A DNA stretch of 64,000 nucleotides from assembly GCA_039815825.1 (NCBI GenBank), contig JBCBYO010000002.1:62001-126000 (forward strand). The letters run 5' to 3'. The notes beneath the pieces are model-generated. The model saw only the letters and a program-made list of their open reading frames with translations. It ran no database searches and had not been told where the DNA came from. Position numbers and translations under genes: made by a program. Source of the stretch: JBCBDX01 sp039815825 (GTDB lineage Bacteria; Pseudomonadota; Alphaproteobacteria; Rhizobiales; Rhizobiaceae). Within the stretch, counting starts at the first letter, position 1. Each line of letters begins with the position of its first letter. Below, piece by piece: positions 1 to 7,741 of the stretch.

Positions 1-750
1 GACATCGATCCGCACAAAACCATAGCGGTGCTGCCCATCGCAGCAACCGAACAACACGGACCACACCTGCCCGTTTCAACCGATCATGCCATCATGAAAG
101 GCATGCTGGACACCGTCTTCCCATTGCTACCAGACGAGATAGACGCTCGCTTCCTGCCGATCCAATGTATTGGCAAATCCAATGAGCATATCCGCGTGCC
201 CGGTACGCTCACGATGGATGCAACAACCATCATCGATGCGTGGAACCAGATTGGAGACAGTGTTGCGCGCACCGGGATTCGCAAGCTGGTTATTGTGAAC
301 TCGCACGGCGGGAACGAAGAACTGATGGGCATAGTGGCCCGCGACCTACGGGTGCGACACGATATGTTGGCTGTTAAAACCAGCTGGAACCGTTTTGGTT
401 TTCCCGACGGGATGTTTTCGCAAGACAATCGGACCCACGGAATCCATGGCGACGATTATGAAACTTCGCTCATGCTGCACTTTGCGCCGCAAACCGTGAA
501 AATGGAGCATGCGCAAAATTTTGCGTCGGCAACCCCCCGCGCGCGTCAAACCTTCAAGCATCTGGCACCGCAGAGCCCGCATGCCTATGCGTGGATAGCA
601 GGAGACATCAATCCCGACGGTGTGGCCGGTGAAGCGCATCTCGCCACCGCCGAAAAGGGCGCCGCCGCCGCGGACCACCAAGCAACGGGCTTTGTAGAGC
701 TGCTCACAGACGTCCGCGCCATGAAGCTGGAAGAATGGCTAACGGGTTAG
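1..750 (+). CDS. creatininase family protein (5'-truncated by window edge)
   Basis: The frame is open from base 1 (D-I-D-P-H-K-T-I-A-V-L-P), so the true start lies upstream of the window. The motif ATEQHGPHLPVSTDH near the visible N-terminus is the creatininase-family metal-site signature (Glu, His, Asp). NSHGGNEE and the downstream YETS, which supplies a further acidic ligand, match the later family motifs. Members are metal-dependent amidohydrolases acting on creatinine, formamides or lactam-like substrates. The substrate here cannot be read from sequence. The next gene is convergent and starts directly after this stop codon. Confidence 0.88.
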   Translation, partial: DIDPHKTIAVLPIAATEQHGPHLPVSTDHAIMKGMLDTVFPLLPDEIDARFLPIQCIGKSNEHIRVPGTLTMDATTIIDAWNQIGDSVARTGIRKLVIVNSHGGNEELMGIVARDLRVRHDMLAVKTSWNRFGFPDGMFSQDNRTHGIHGDDYETSLMLHFAPQTVKMEHAQNFASATPRARQTFKHLAPQSPHAYAWIAGDINPDGVAGEAHLATAEKGAAAADHQATGFVELLTDVRAMKLEEWLTG

Positions 751-1098
751 TCACCCATCAATTGGCGTTTGATGATGGCTCATCAGTTTCCAGCCGTCAT
801 CGGACTTAACCCACGTCGTTGTGCAATGGGAGACACGGTCACCGCCAGCTGATATGCCACGGCCCTTGTAAGCCACCGAGACCGCATCACCTTGGTGGGC
901 GACATGTTTCTCAGTCATTTCAACATCCGTGCACGGCCCCTCTTCGCCCATGGAAGACACAAACGCGTTGCCGGCGAAAATACCCATTGGCGGGGGAAAC
1001 GCATAAACTGCCTGCTGATGCAGGATTCGCTCATAGTATGAACGGCCTTCCACCCAGCATTTGCGCTCCAATTCCCATATTTCATCCAGATCGACCAT
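751..1098 (-). CDS. NTF2-like / DUF4440-type protein
   Basis: This 115-residue protein has the pattern of the small NTF2-like (SnoaL/DUF4440) fold: an N-terminal helix (EIWELERKCW), a mid segment, and a C-terminal strand pair ending TTTWVKSDDGWKLMSHHQTP, where W-K-L-x-x-H-x-T-P is a typical DUF4440 ending. Such proteins are cytosolic cone-shaped pockets, some enzymatic and some binding-only; no specific role can be assigned. It is divergent from ureA across a roughly 110-base gap and may share that promoter region. Its stop abuts the end of the creatininase-family gene. Confidence 0.72.
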   Translation of the reverse strand: MVDLDEIWELERKCWVEGRSYYERILHQQAVYAFPPPMGIFAGNAFVSSMGEEGPCTDVEMTEKHVAHQGDAVSVAYKGRGISAGGDRVSHCTTTWVKSDDGWKLMSHHQTPIDG

Positions 1099-1211
1099 TT
1101 TTACCCCCTATGGCTCAGCGATGAAATTTAGGGCGTAAACTGCCCAAACTTATGGCTTCAAACTAGGCGAACACTGCCCTAAGGTCGATAAAAAAGACCA
1201 CGGGGAACACC

Positions 1212-1514
1212 ATGCAATTATCGCCACGCGAAAAAGACAAACTTCTTGTCGCCATGGCCGCCATCGTTGCGCGCAAACGTTTGGAGCGCGGCGTCAAACT
1301 CAATCACCCCGAAGCCATCGCACTGATAACCGACTTCGTTGTCGAAGGCGCCCGGGACGGAAGGTCCGTCGCCGACCTCATGCAGGCAGGCGCTCATGTG
1401 ATCACGCGCGACCAGTGCATGGAGGGCGTGCCCGAGATGATCCACGACATTCAGGTGGAGGCAACGTTCCCCGACGGGACAAAACTCGTCACCGTGCACG
1501 AACCGATCAGATAG
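1212..1514 (+). CDS. ureA: urease subunit gamma
   Basis: The 100-residue product begins MQLSPREKDKLLVAMAA and contains KLNHPEAIALITD and MEGVPEMIHDIQVEATFPDGTKLVTVHEPI, all diagnostic of UreA. It has the usual length of the separate bacterial gamma subunit. UreA packs with UreB and UreC in the (alpha-beta-gamma)3 urease that hydrolyses urea to ammonia and carbamate in the cytoplasm. GGGGA lies a few bases before the ATG. It starts the urease cluster, with ureB 10 bases downstream. No ureD precedes it, unlike many alphaproteobacterial operons. Confidence 0.97.
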   Translation: MQLSPREKDKLLVAMAAIVARKRLERGVKLNHPEAIALITDFVVEGARDGRSVADLMQAGAHVITRDQCMEGVPEMIHDIQVEATFPDGTKLVTVHEPIR

Positions 1515-1524
1515 GAGGCGTCAA

Positions 1525-1830
1525 ATGATCCCCGGAGAAGTTATTACCGCAGGCGGCGACATCACGCTCAATGCTGGTTCAGAAACCCTCACCATCAAAG
1601 TTGCCAACACCGGCGACCGCCCGGTTCAAGTCGGCTCGCACTATCATTTTTATGAAACCAATGCGGCGCTCGACTTTGACCGCGAAGCGACAAAAGGCAT
1701 GCGTCTCGATATTGCTGCTGGCACTGCGGTGCGCTTTGAGCCCGGGCAAGAGCGCGATGTGACGCTCGTGCCGATCTCCGGCAAGCGGGAAATCTATGGC
1801 TTCAACCAGAAAGTCATGGGCCGCCTATGA
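1525..1830 (+). CDS. ureB: urease subunit beta
   Basis: The 101-residue product starts MIPGEVITAGGDITLNAG and carries VANTGDRPVQVGSHYHFYE and DIAAGTAVRFEPGQ, the canonical UreB signatures. It is a structural subunit that helps position the UreC active-site flap. An AGGAGG-like site (ATAGGAGGCG) precedes the ATG. Its last codons overlap the start of the next gene by four bases, so the LprI-like gene is translationally coupled to ureB. Confidence 0.97.
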   Translation: MIPGEVITAGGDITLNAGSETLTIKVANTGDRPVQVGSHYHFYETNAALDFDREATKGMRLDIAAGTAVRFEPGQERDVTLVPISGKREIYGFNQKVMGRL

Positions 1831-2234
1831 GGTTGGTGCTGGTCGCGCTTTTGGCAGCCCTGCCAACCACCGCGTTCGCGCAGGATTGGGATTGCGGTGA
1901 CGCCGGCAATTTGCCCCAACAGGGCATGAACTACTGCGCCTATCAGGATTGGCAGACAGCCGACCGCGCGCTTAATGCGCTATGGCCTCAGGTGAAGAGT
2001 TGGGCCAAGGTGACCGACGAAAACACCCGGGAATGGCAACCACAATATGCCATCGCCGAAGAAAGCCTTTTGAAAGCACAGCGCGCTTGGATCGACTATC
2101 GCGACGGCCATTGCGAGAGCGAAGGCATGAAATATGCGGGCGGCTCCATTCAACCACTCATCGTCAATTCCTGCAAAGCGGACCTGACCCGCAAGCGCAA
2201 CGAAGAATTAGTACTCCTCCTCGAAGAAGGATAA
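1827..2234 (+). CDS. LprI-like (DUF1311) secreted protein inside the urease operon
   Basis: The 135-residue product has a Sec signal peptide (MRLVLVALLAALPTTAFAQ) followed by a Cys-containing helical domain. KAQRAWIDYRDGHCESEG and the later NSC are typical of the DUF1311/lysozyme-inhibitor LprI N-terminal family. It should be exported to the periplasm, so it cannot be part of cytosolic urease itself. It overlaps ureB by 4 bases and ends 5 bases before ureC, so it is co-transcribed with them. Its role there is not known to me; envelope protection is one family-based possibility. Confidence 0.82.
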   Translation: MRLVLVALLAALPTTAFAQDWDCGDAGNLPQQGMNYCAYQDWQTADRALNALWPQVKSWAKVTDENTREWQPQYAIAEESLLKAQRAWIDYRDGHCESEGMKYAGGSIQPLIVNSCKADLTRKRNEELVLLLEEG

Positions 2235-2239
2235 CCACC

Positions 2240-3994
2240 ATGCCAGCATCCATTTCCCGCGCCGCTTACGCCGATATGTTCGGCCCTACCACTGGCGACA
2301 AGGTGCGCCTTGCCGACACCGAACTCTTCATCGAGGTGGAAAACGACATGACCGCCGATCTGGCGGGTGCCGGTAGCGGGTCGGGCAACAATTCGCCGGT
2401 CTATGGCGAAGAGGTGAAATTCGGCGGTGGCAAGGTGATCCGCGACGGTATGGGCCAGTCACAGGTGACGCGTGCCGATGGAGCCGTCGACACAGTCATC
2501 ACCAACGCGCTGATCGTCGATCATACCGGCATTTACAAAGCCGATGTCGGCCTGAAAAACGGGCGCATCGAAGCCATCGGCAAGGCGGGCAATCCGGACA
2601 CTCAGCCCGGCGTCAACATTATCGTCGGCCCGGGAACAGAGGCAATTGCTGGCGAAGGTAAAATCCTCACAGCAGGTGGCTTTGACAGCCACATTCACTA
2701 TATCTGCCCGCAGCAGATTGAAGACGCATTAATGAGCGGCCTGACAACCATGCTCGGCGGCGGCACCGGCCCGGCCCACGGCACGTTGGCGACCACCTGC
2801 ACGCCCGGCCCTTGGCACATAGGGCGCATGATCCAGTCGGCCGATGCCTTCCCGATGAACCTGGCCTTTGCCGGCAAGGGCAACGCCTCCCTGCCCGCCG
2901 CACTGCATGAGCAAGTGCTTGGCGGGGCCTGCGCGCTGAAACTTCATGAGGATTGGGGCACCACGCCGGGGGCCATCGATTGCTGCCTGTCGGTGGCTGA
3001 CGAGATGGATGTGCAGGTGATGATCCACACCGATACGCTCAACGAAAGCGGCTTTGTGGAGCGTACCGTTGAGGCCATGAATGGGCGCACGATCCACGCC
3101 TTCCACACTGAAGGCGCCGGTGGCGGCCACGCGCCGGACATCATCAAGATTTGTGGGCAGGAAAACGTCCTTCCCTCCTCCACCAACCCGACGCGGCCCT
3201 ACACGGTCAACACGCTGGAAGAGCATCTCGACATGCTCATGGTCTGCCACCACCTTGACAGCAACATCCCCGAAGATGTGGCCTTTGCCGAAAGCCGCAT
3301 CCGCAAGGAAACGATCGCGGCGGAAGACATTTTGCACGATATGGGTGCGTTCTCGATCATCGCCTCGGACTCTCAAGCCATGGGCCGCGTGGGCGAAGTC
3401 ATCATCCGTACATGGCAAACGGCGGACAAGATGAAGCGCCAGCGCGGCGCGCTCCCGCAAGAGACCGGCGACAATGATAATATGCGCGTCAAACGCTACA
3501 TCGCCAAATACACGATCAACCCCGCCATCGCGCATGGCATCAGCCATGAGATCGGCTCGATTGAGGTGGGCAAACGTGCCGATTTGTGCCTGTGGGACAC
3601 GGCGTTCTTTGGCGTCAAACCGGCCATGGTGCTAATCGGCGGCTCCATCGCCGCCGCACCGATGGGCGACCCCAATGCCTCCATCCCCACCCCGCAGCCG
3701 GTGCACTATCGCTATATGTTCGGCGCCTATGGCAAAGCCGTCACCAACAGCGCCGTGACCTTTGTTTCAAAAGCCGCGATTGAAGATGGCTTGGCGCACA
3801 AGCTGGAAGTCGAAAAACAGCTCCTCGCCGTCGATAACACCCGTAAAATCGGCAAGAAGGACCTCATCCACAATGACGCGACCCCGCATGTGGAAGTCGA
3901 CCCCGAAACCTATGAAGTGCGCGCCGATGGTGAGCTATTGACCTGCGAACCGGCAACAGTGGTGCCGATGGCGCAGCGGTACTTTTTGTTTTGA
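2240..3994 (+). CDS. ureC: urease subunit alpha (catalytic), with N-terminal Gly/Ser-rich insertion
   Basis: The 584-residue nickel amidohydrolase hydrolyses urea. Visible active-site elements are the HIH nickel ligands (residues 151-153), the carbamylated Lys at about 234 in LKLHEDWG, HTEGAGGGHAPD, the flap MVCHHLD, and SDSQAMGRVGE supplying the Asp ligand. The ATG at 2240 was chosen because it gives the standard MPASISRAAYADMFGPT N-terminus; longer open sequence upstream is only the shadow of the LprI-like gene. It is about 15 residues longer than usual because of ADLAGAGSGSGNNSP at residues 39-53, where typical UreC runs straight into YGEEVKFGGG. Confidence 0.97.
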   Translation: MPASISRAAYADMFGPTTGDKVRLADTELFIEVENDMTADLAGAGSGSGNNSPVYGEEVKFGGGKVIRDGMGQSQVTRADGAVDTVITNALIVDHTGIYKADVGLKNGRIEAIGKAGNPDTQPGVNIIVGPGTEAIAGEGKILTAGGFDSHIHYICPQQIEDALMSGLTTMLGGGTGPAHGTLATTCTPGPWHIGRMIQSADAFPMNLAFAGKGNASLPAALHEQVLGGACALKLHEDWGTTPGAIDCCLSVADEMDVQVMIHTDTLNESGFVERTVEAMNGRTIHAFHTEGAGGGHAPDIIKICGQENVLPSSTNPTRPYTVNTLEEHLDMLMVCHHLDSNIPEDVAFAESRIRKETIAAEDILHDMGAFSIIASDSQAMGRVGEVIIRTWQTADKMKRQRGALPQETGDNDNMRVKRYIAKYTINPAIAHGISHEIGSIEVGKRADLCLWDTAFFGVKPAMVLIGGSIAAAPMGDPNASIPTPQPVHYRYMFGAYGKAVTNSAVTFVSKAAIEDGLAHKLEVEKQLLAVDNTRKIGKKDLIHNDATPHVEVDPETYEVRADGELLTCEPATVVPMAQRYFLF

Positions 3995-4008
3995 GGCAAA
4001 GTTAGCTC

Positions 4009-4716
4009 ATGCAAAATGGGCTTTGGATAGCTGCAACGTTCATGTTGCATTTGGCGGTGCAAGCGGAGGCGTCCGAAGTCGGCACCCCTTCACCACCACC
4101 ACAACCTCGGCCGGAGCAAGCCGTAGAGCCGTCGGCTCCAACGTTTGACCAAGCGGCTTACACCCAATGCATCGCCGACCTAAAATCCCTCGGCGCGAGG
4201 TTCACCGAACTCGACCCCGTCACCTCTGAAGACCCCGGTTGCGGGGTGGCCAAGCCCATTGATGTGGATGAGATCGTGCCCGGCATCTCCATCACGCCGG
4301 ATACGCAAATGCGATGTGCAACGGCTTTGGCGTTGGCCAACTGGGTCAATCAAACCGTGATCCCCGCCACCAAAAGCCTTTCAAACGACAACACGCCCGT
4401 AAAGCTGACCGCGCTCCGGCACGCCTCCACCTATGTTTGCCGCCGTCGCAACAACCAGCCGGACGGCAAATTGTCTGAACACGCCATCGGCAACGCCATC
4501 GATATTCGCGCCTTCGAATTTGAAGGCCGCAACCTGATCAGCATCGAACCGCGCGAACGAACCGGCAAAATCGAGGAAGCGTTCCAAAAGACGGTGCGCG
4601 CAGGCGCTTGCCTGCAATTCACTACCGTTTTGGGTCCCGGGTCCGACGGGTTCCACCAAGACCATATCCACCTTGATGTGGCGCAGCGAAGAGGTGGTTA
4701 TCGGTTGTGCCAATAA
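4009..4716 (+). CDS. extensin-like C-terminal domain protein
   Basis: The 235-residue product has an N-terminal hydrophobic export segment, a Pro-rich linker (SPPPQPRPEQAVEPS), and the extensin-like C-terminal domain of proteobacteria: YTQCIADLKSLGARF, then TYVCRRRN, SEHAIGNAIDI and FHQDHIHLDVA. The His/Asp pattern SEHAxGxAxDI...HxDHxHxD resembles zinc D,D-peptidases of the M15/LAS group, so a periplasmic peptidoglycan hydrolase role is plausible but unproven. It follows ureC by 14 bases, in the same direction as the urease genes. Confidence 0.85.
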   Translation: MQNGLWIAATFMLHLAVQAEASEVGTPSPPPQPRPEQAVEPSAPTFDQAAYTQCIADLKSLGARFTELDPVTSEDPGCGVAKPIDVDEIVPGISITPDTQMRCATALALANWVNQTVIPATKSLSNDNTPVKLTALRHASTYVCRRRNNQPDGKLSEHAIGNAIDIRAFEFEGRNLISIEPRERTGKIEEAFQKTVRAGACLQFTTVLGPGSDGFHQDHIHLDVAQRRGGYRLCQ

Positions 4717-4784
4717 CTGCTATTACCAAACCTCCCATGCTGACCTCCACGCCGAACGGGGAGCGATAATTCGGAAATCCCGCC

Positions 4785-5351
4785 ATGCAACTGCCACGCC
4801 TCACACTTTTGGTTCTTTCATTTCTATCTGCACCCGTCGCATTGGCCGCCTGCCCGACCGCCGCTGACATGGTCAATGGCGTAGAGGTCATGACAGATTA
4901 CGGCAATGTGGAGGTGCACCGGCGCGCGGGTAACGACCGTGTTCAAGTTGAGGTGACATTTGAGGGCGGCACGGAAGGCTCGCTTTTGGATTTCCTGCAC
5001 GGGATATATCTCATGAGTGCCATCCCCATGGAAAACGGAAAGGCGCTGACAGGCGAGGCACAGAATTTTGGCGAAATGTCCGACGCTATCGCATGGCAGG
5101 CCCCCGCGCCCAATGCGCAATGGGTAACTGAGGGCCTTGGTGCAGCTTCGATCACTGCCGGCGAACCTGAGACATTTCAAATAGGCTCGTGCAGTTTAGC
5201 CGCCTATGAAGTGAAGCTCGACTATGAGGGCGAGGACTATCAGGAAGTCTACATGGTGCTACAAGACCTTGGCATCGGTCTCATGACCCAGAGCACGCTC
5301 GACACCGATGTCGAGAATACGAGCTATGTGAGCATCAAGGCGGTCGAGTAA
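4785..5351 (+). CDS. secreted protein of unknown function
   Basis: The 188-residue product begins with a clear Sec signal peptide (MQLPRLTLLVLSFLSAPVALA, cut after ALA), followed by CPTAADMVNGVEV and a mixed alpha/beta mature part with one further Cys (GSCSLAAYE). I do not recognise a named family. It lies between the extensin-like gene and ureE, on the same strand. A periplasmic location is predicted; it is not an obvious urease factor. The start was chosen because it gives the signal peptide. Confidence 0.7.
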   Translation: MQLPRLTLLVLSFLSAPVALAACPTAADMVNGVEVMTDYGNVEVHRRAGNDRVQVEVTFEGGTEGSLLDFLHGIYLMSAIPMENGKALTGEAQNFGEMSDAIAWQAPAPNAQWVTEGLGAASITAGEPETFQIGSCSLAAYEVKLDYEGEDYQEVYMVLQDLGIGLMTQSTLDTDVENTSYVSIKAVE

Positions 5352-5415
5352 AGCGACCATCATTAGCCGCTTAAATCCTCTGGATAATGCATGCGCTGGC
5401 CGCTAACGTCGGCTC

Positions 5416-5868
5416 ATGTCATTGCCCGTTTGCACATCCGTTGAGTCCCACACCCACAACCCCGCCGACACGATCACGCTGGATGAAACCGCGCGGCACA
5501 GACGGCGTATCAAGCTGACATCGGACAATGGCATCGCGTTTCTGCTCGATCTTTCCGAGGCACGGCTGTTGCGTCACGGCGAAGGTTTGGTTTTGTCGGA
5601 TGGCCGGATGATTGAAGTACGCGCGGAACCCGAAGCGCTGATGGAGGTGCGCGGGCGCAACGAACGTCATCTTCTCGCGCTGGCTTGGCAAATCGGCAAC
5701 CGGCACCTAGCCGCGCAGATCGAGCCGGAGCGAATCTTGATCCGCCAAGACCATGTGATCAAAGACATGCTCGTTGGCCTGGACGCGACTGTCACCGAGA
5801 TTAACGCACCTTTTGATCCAGAGGGTGGCGCTTATGGGGATGCGCACCATAATCATCACCATGACTAA
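5416..5868 (+). CDS. ureE: urease accessory nickel metallochaperone
   Basis: The 150-residue UreE has an N-terminal peptide-binding domain (ETARHRRRIKLTSDNGIAFLLDL), a metal-binding domain with RGRNERHLLALAWQIGNRHLAAQ (the GNRHL nickel-site motif), and a His-rich tail ending AHHNHHHD. It is a cytoplasmic dimer that delivers nickel to the UreG/UreF/UreD pre-activation complex. The last 8 bases overlap the ATG of the next gene, so the codons of the His tail double as that gene's start region. Confidence 0.95.
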   Translation: MSLPVCTSVESHTHNPADTITLDETARHRRRIKLTSDNGIAFLLDLSEARLLRHGEGLVLSDGRMIEVRAEPEALMEVRGRNERHLLALAWQIGNRHLAAQIEPERILIRQDHVIKDMLVGLDATVTEINAPFDPEGGAYGDAHHNHHHD

Positions 5869-6463
5869 GCAAAAACGCCCACCCATCACCGACCTTAAGA
5901 CCGGCGCAGAACTCAAAAACTGGTATTGGCTAAAGGAAGAAATCGTCGAACACGCGCGATCTCTGGGTGTGTCGCCAGCGGGACAAAAATTCGACATCAT
6001 CGACCGCGTGGCGCACTTTCTCGATACCGGCATCAAGCGAAAGCCGAGCGAAGAAAAGCCAAAACCGACCAAAACAGCAACCGAATGGCACAAGATGCCG
6101 CTCGACCGGGACACGGTGATCGACGAAGGCTACCGCAACAATCAAAATGTTAGGCGCTACTTTAAAGGTGAGATTGGCAACCGCTTTTCGTTCAACATCG
6201 AGTTCATGAACTGGATGAAAGCCAACACCGGAAAAACACTGGGCGACGCGGTCGACGAATGGCTCGCCATCGAGGCTAAACGAAAATCGGGCGTGCGCGC
6301 CGAGATCCCACATCACAACCAGTTCAACGCGTATGTGCAGGCGTTTTTTGATGACAATCCGGGCCGCTCGATGGACGATGCGCGGCATTACTGGCAGCTT
6401 AAACGTTCACTGCCGGGCCACAATCGGTATGAACGCGGCGACTTGGAACTGACCAATGAATGA
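5861..6463 (+). CDS. SAP-like / DUF6434-type protein within the urease cluster
   Basis: This 200-residue cytosolic protein reads MTKQKRPPITDLKTGAEL, then a SAP-like helix-turn-helix (ARSLGVSPAGQKFDIIDRVAHFL), a basic linker, and a C-terminal domain with RDTVIDEGYRNNQNVRRYF and FNIEFMNWMKANTGKTLGDAVDEW. I associate the latter pattern with DUF6434; this is from memory of the family. ATG 5861 was chosen: it overlaps ureE by 8 bases and its stop overlaps ureF by 8, locking the three genes together. SAP modules usually bind nucleic acid, so a link to urease maturation is not obvious. Confidence 0.7.
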   Translation: MTKQKRPPITDLKTGAELKNWYWLKEEIVEHARSLGVSPAGQKFDIIDRVAHFLDTGIKRKPSEEKPKPTKTATEWHKMPLDRDTVIDEGYRNNQNVRRYFKGEIGNRFSFNIEFMNWMKANTGKTLGDAVDEWLAIEAKRKSGVRAEIPHHNQFNAYVQAFFDDNPGRSMDDARHYWQLKRSLPGHNRYERGDLELTNE

Positions 6464-7115
6464 CACCGCAGCCCTTGTTCGCCTGATGTCTTGGTTATCA
6501 CCGGTTTTCCCAACCGGTGGGTTTGCCTATTCAGCCGGGTTAGAACGGGCCGTGCATGACGGCCATGTGACCGGTGCAGAAACGCTGTTCCAATGGATCA
6601 CCGCACAAGTGACGGTAGGCGCGCTGTGGAACGATGCGGTTTTTCTCGCACAAGCCCACAACCGCGCGGTCAACGGGGGAAATGTCGACGATCTCAGCGA
6701 ACTGGCGCTCGCGATGACCACTGCGGTGGAACGATTGGAAGAAACGATCAAGCAAGGCACGTCTTTTCGCCTGGCCGTTGGCAACTGGTTTGGAGACGAC
6801 CAATTACCGTCTGCGGGTACTCCCCTACCCATCCAAATTGGTTGGGCGAGCGAGCTCGGCGAGATTGCACTAAACGATGCGGTGGCAGCTTATCTGCACG
6901 CCTTTTCGTCCAACCAGGTGCAAGCCGCCATTCGGCTGAGCATCATCGGCCAGACAGGTGCCGCCGACCTCCTGGCAAAACTGGAGCCTACCATAGTCGA
7001 TACCGCAGAACGCGCTTCAAGAAGTACGATAGAGGACCTTGGCTCCTGCACATTTTTGGCAGACATTGCCGCAATGAAGCACGAAACACTCCAACCAAGA
7101 CTGTTCATGTCATGA
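6456..7115 (+). CDS. ureF: urease accessory protein
   Basis: The 219-residue product opens MNDTAALVRLMSWLSPVFPTGGFAYSAGLE, the classic UreF start, followed by an all-helical body (LEETIKQGTSFRLAVGNWF, HAFSSNQVQAAIRL). UreF bridges UreD and UreG and gates nickel and CO2 delivery to apo-urease. It overlaps the preceding gene by 8 bases and ureG by 4 (ATGA). The length is normal. Its UreD partner is not encoded in this window. Confidence 0.96.
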   Translation: MNDTAALVRLMSWLSPVFPTGGFAYSAGLERAVHDGHVTGAETLFQWITAQVTVGALWNDAVFLAQAHNRAVNGGNVDDLSELALAMTTAVERLEETIKQGTSFRLAVGNWFGDDQLPSAGTPLPIQIGWASELGEIALNDAVAAYLHAFSSNQVQAAIRLSIIGQTGAADLLAKLEPTIVDTAERASRSTIEDLGSCTFLADIAAMKHETLQPRLFMS

Positions 7116-7741
7116 CAAACTCAAACGGCCCAATTCGCATTGGGATTGGCGGACCAGTCGGTTCTGGCAAAACGAGCCTGACAGCTGCCCTTTGCAAAGC
7201 GATGCGTGACAACTATTCGGTCGGTGTCATTACCAACGACATTTACACGCGCGAAGACGCCGACGCGCTGGTACACATGCAGGCACTGCCATCCGATCGC
7301 ATAATCGGCGTGGAAACTGGGGGCTGCCCTCACACAGCAATCCGCGAAGACGCGTCTATCAATTTGCGTGCTATCGACGAAATAAACGAGCGACACGCCG
7401 ATCTCGATATCATCTTCATCGAAAGCGGCGGCGACAATCTGGCGGCGACTTTCTCGCCTGATCTCGCCGATTTGACGCTCTATGTGATTTCAGTTTGCCA
7501 AGGCCAGGATATTCCACGCAAAGGCGGATTGGCGATTACCCGCTCGGATATGCTGATCATCAACAAGGCAGATCTTGCGCCTCATGTGGAGGTAGATCTT
7601 GATATAATGGATGCCGATGCCACGAAGAATCGCAAAGGTCGGCCACACATTTTCACCGACTTAAAGCGCGGCAAAGGCGTGGATGAGATCATCGATTTTC
7701 TCATCGAAACCGGCGGGCTCGCGCAACGAAACGCGGCCTAA
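7112..7741 (+). CDS. ureG: urease accessory GTPase
   Basis: The 209-residue SIMIBI-class GTPase has the P-loop GPVGSGKT (residues 14-21), VITNDIYTREDAD, the metal-binding ETGGCPHTAIRED (the Cys-Pro-His nickel site), ESGGDNLAATFSPDL and INKADL (guanine specificity). It powers nickel insertion into urease. ATG 7112 gives the normal length and a 4-base overlap with ureF; open sequence further upstream is ureF read in another frame. Its stop overlaps that of the convergent MBL-fold gene. Confidence 0.97.
   Translation: MTNSNGPIRIGIGGPVGSGKTSLTAALCKAMRDNYSVGVITNDIYTREDADALVHMQALPSDRIIGVETGGCPHTAIREDASINLRAIDEINERHADLDIIFIESGGDNLAATFSPDLADLTLYVISVCQGQDIPRKGGLAITRSDMLIINKADLAPHVEVDLDIMDADATKNRKGRPHIFTDLKRGKGVDEIIDFLIETGGLAQRNAA

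Noticed and set aside
2729..3547. 272-codon open frame on the minus strand within ureC
   Set aside because: It is fully antisense to an excellent ureC gene, has a His/Arg/Val-rich composition typical of a shadow frame, and matches no family.
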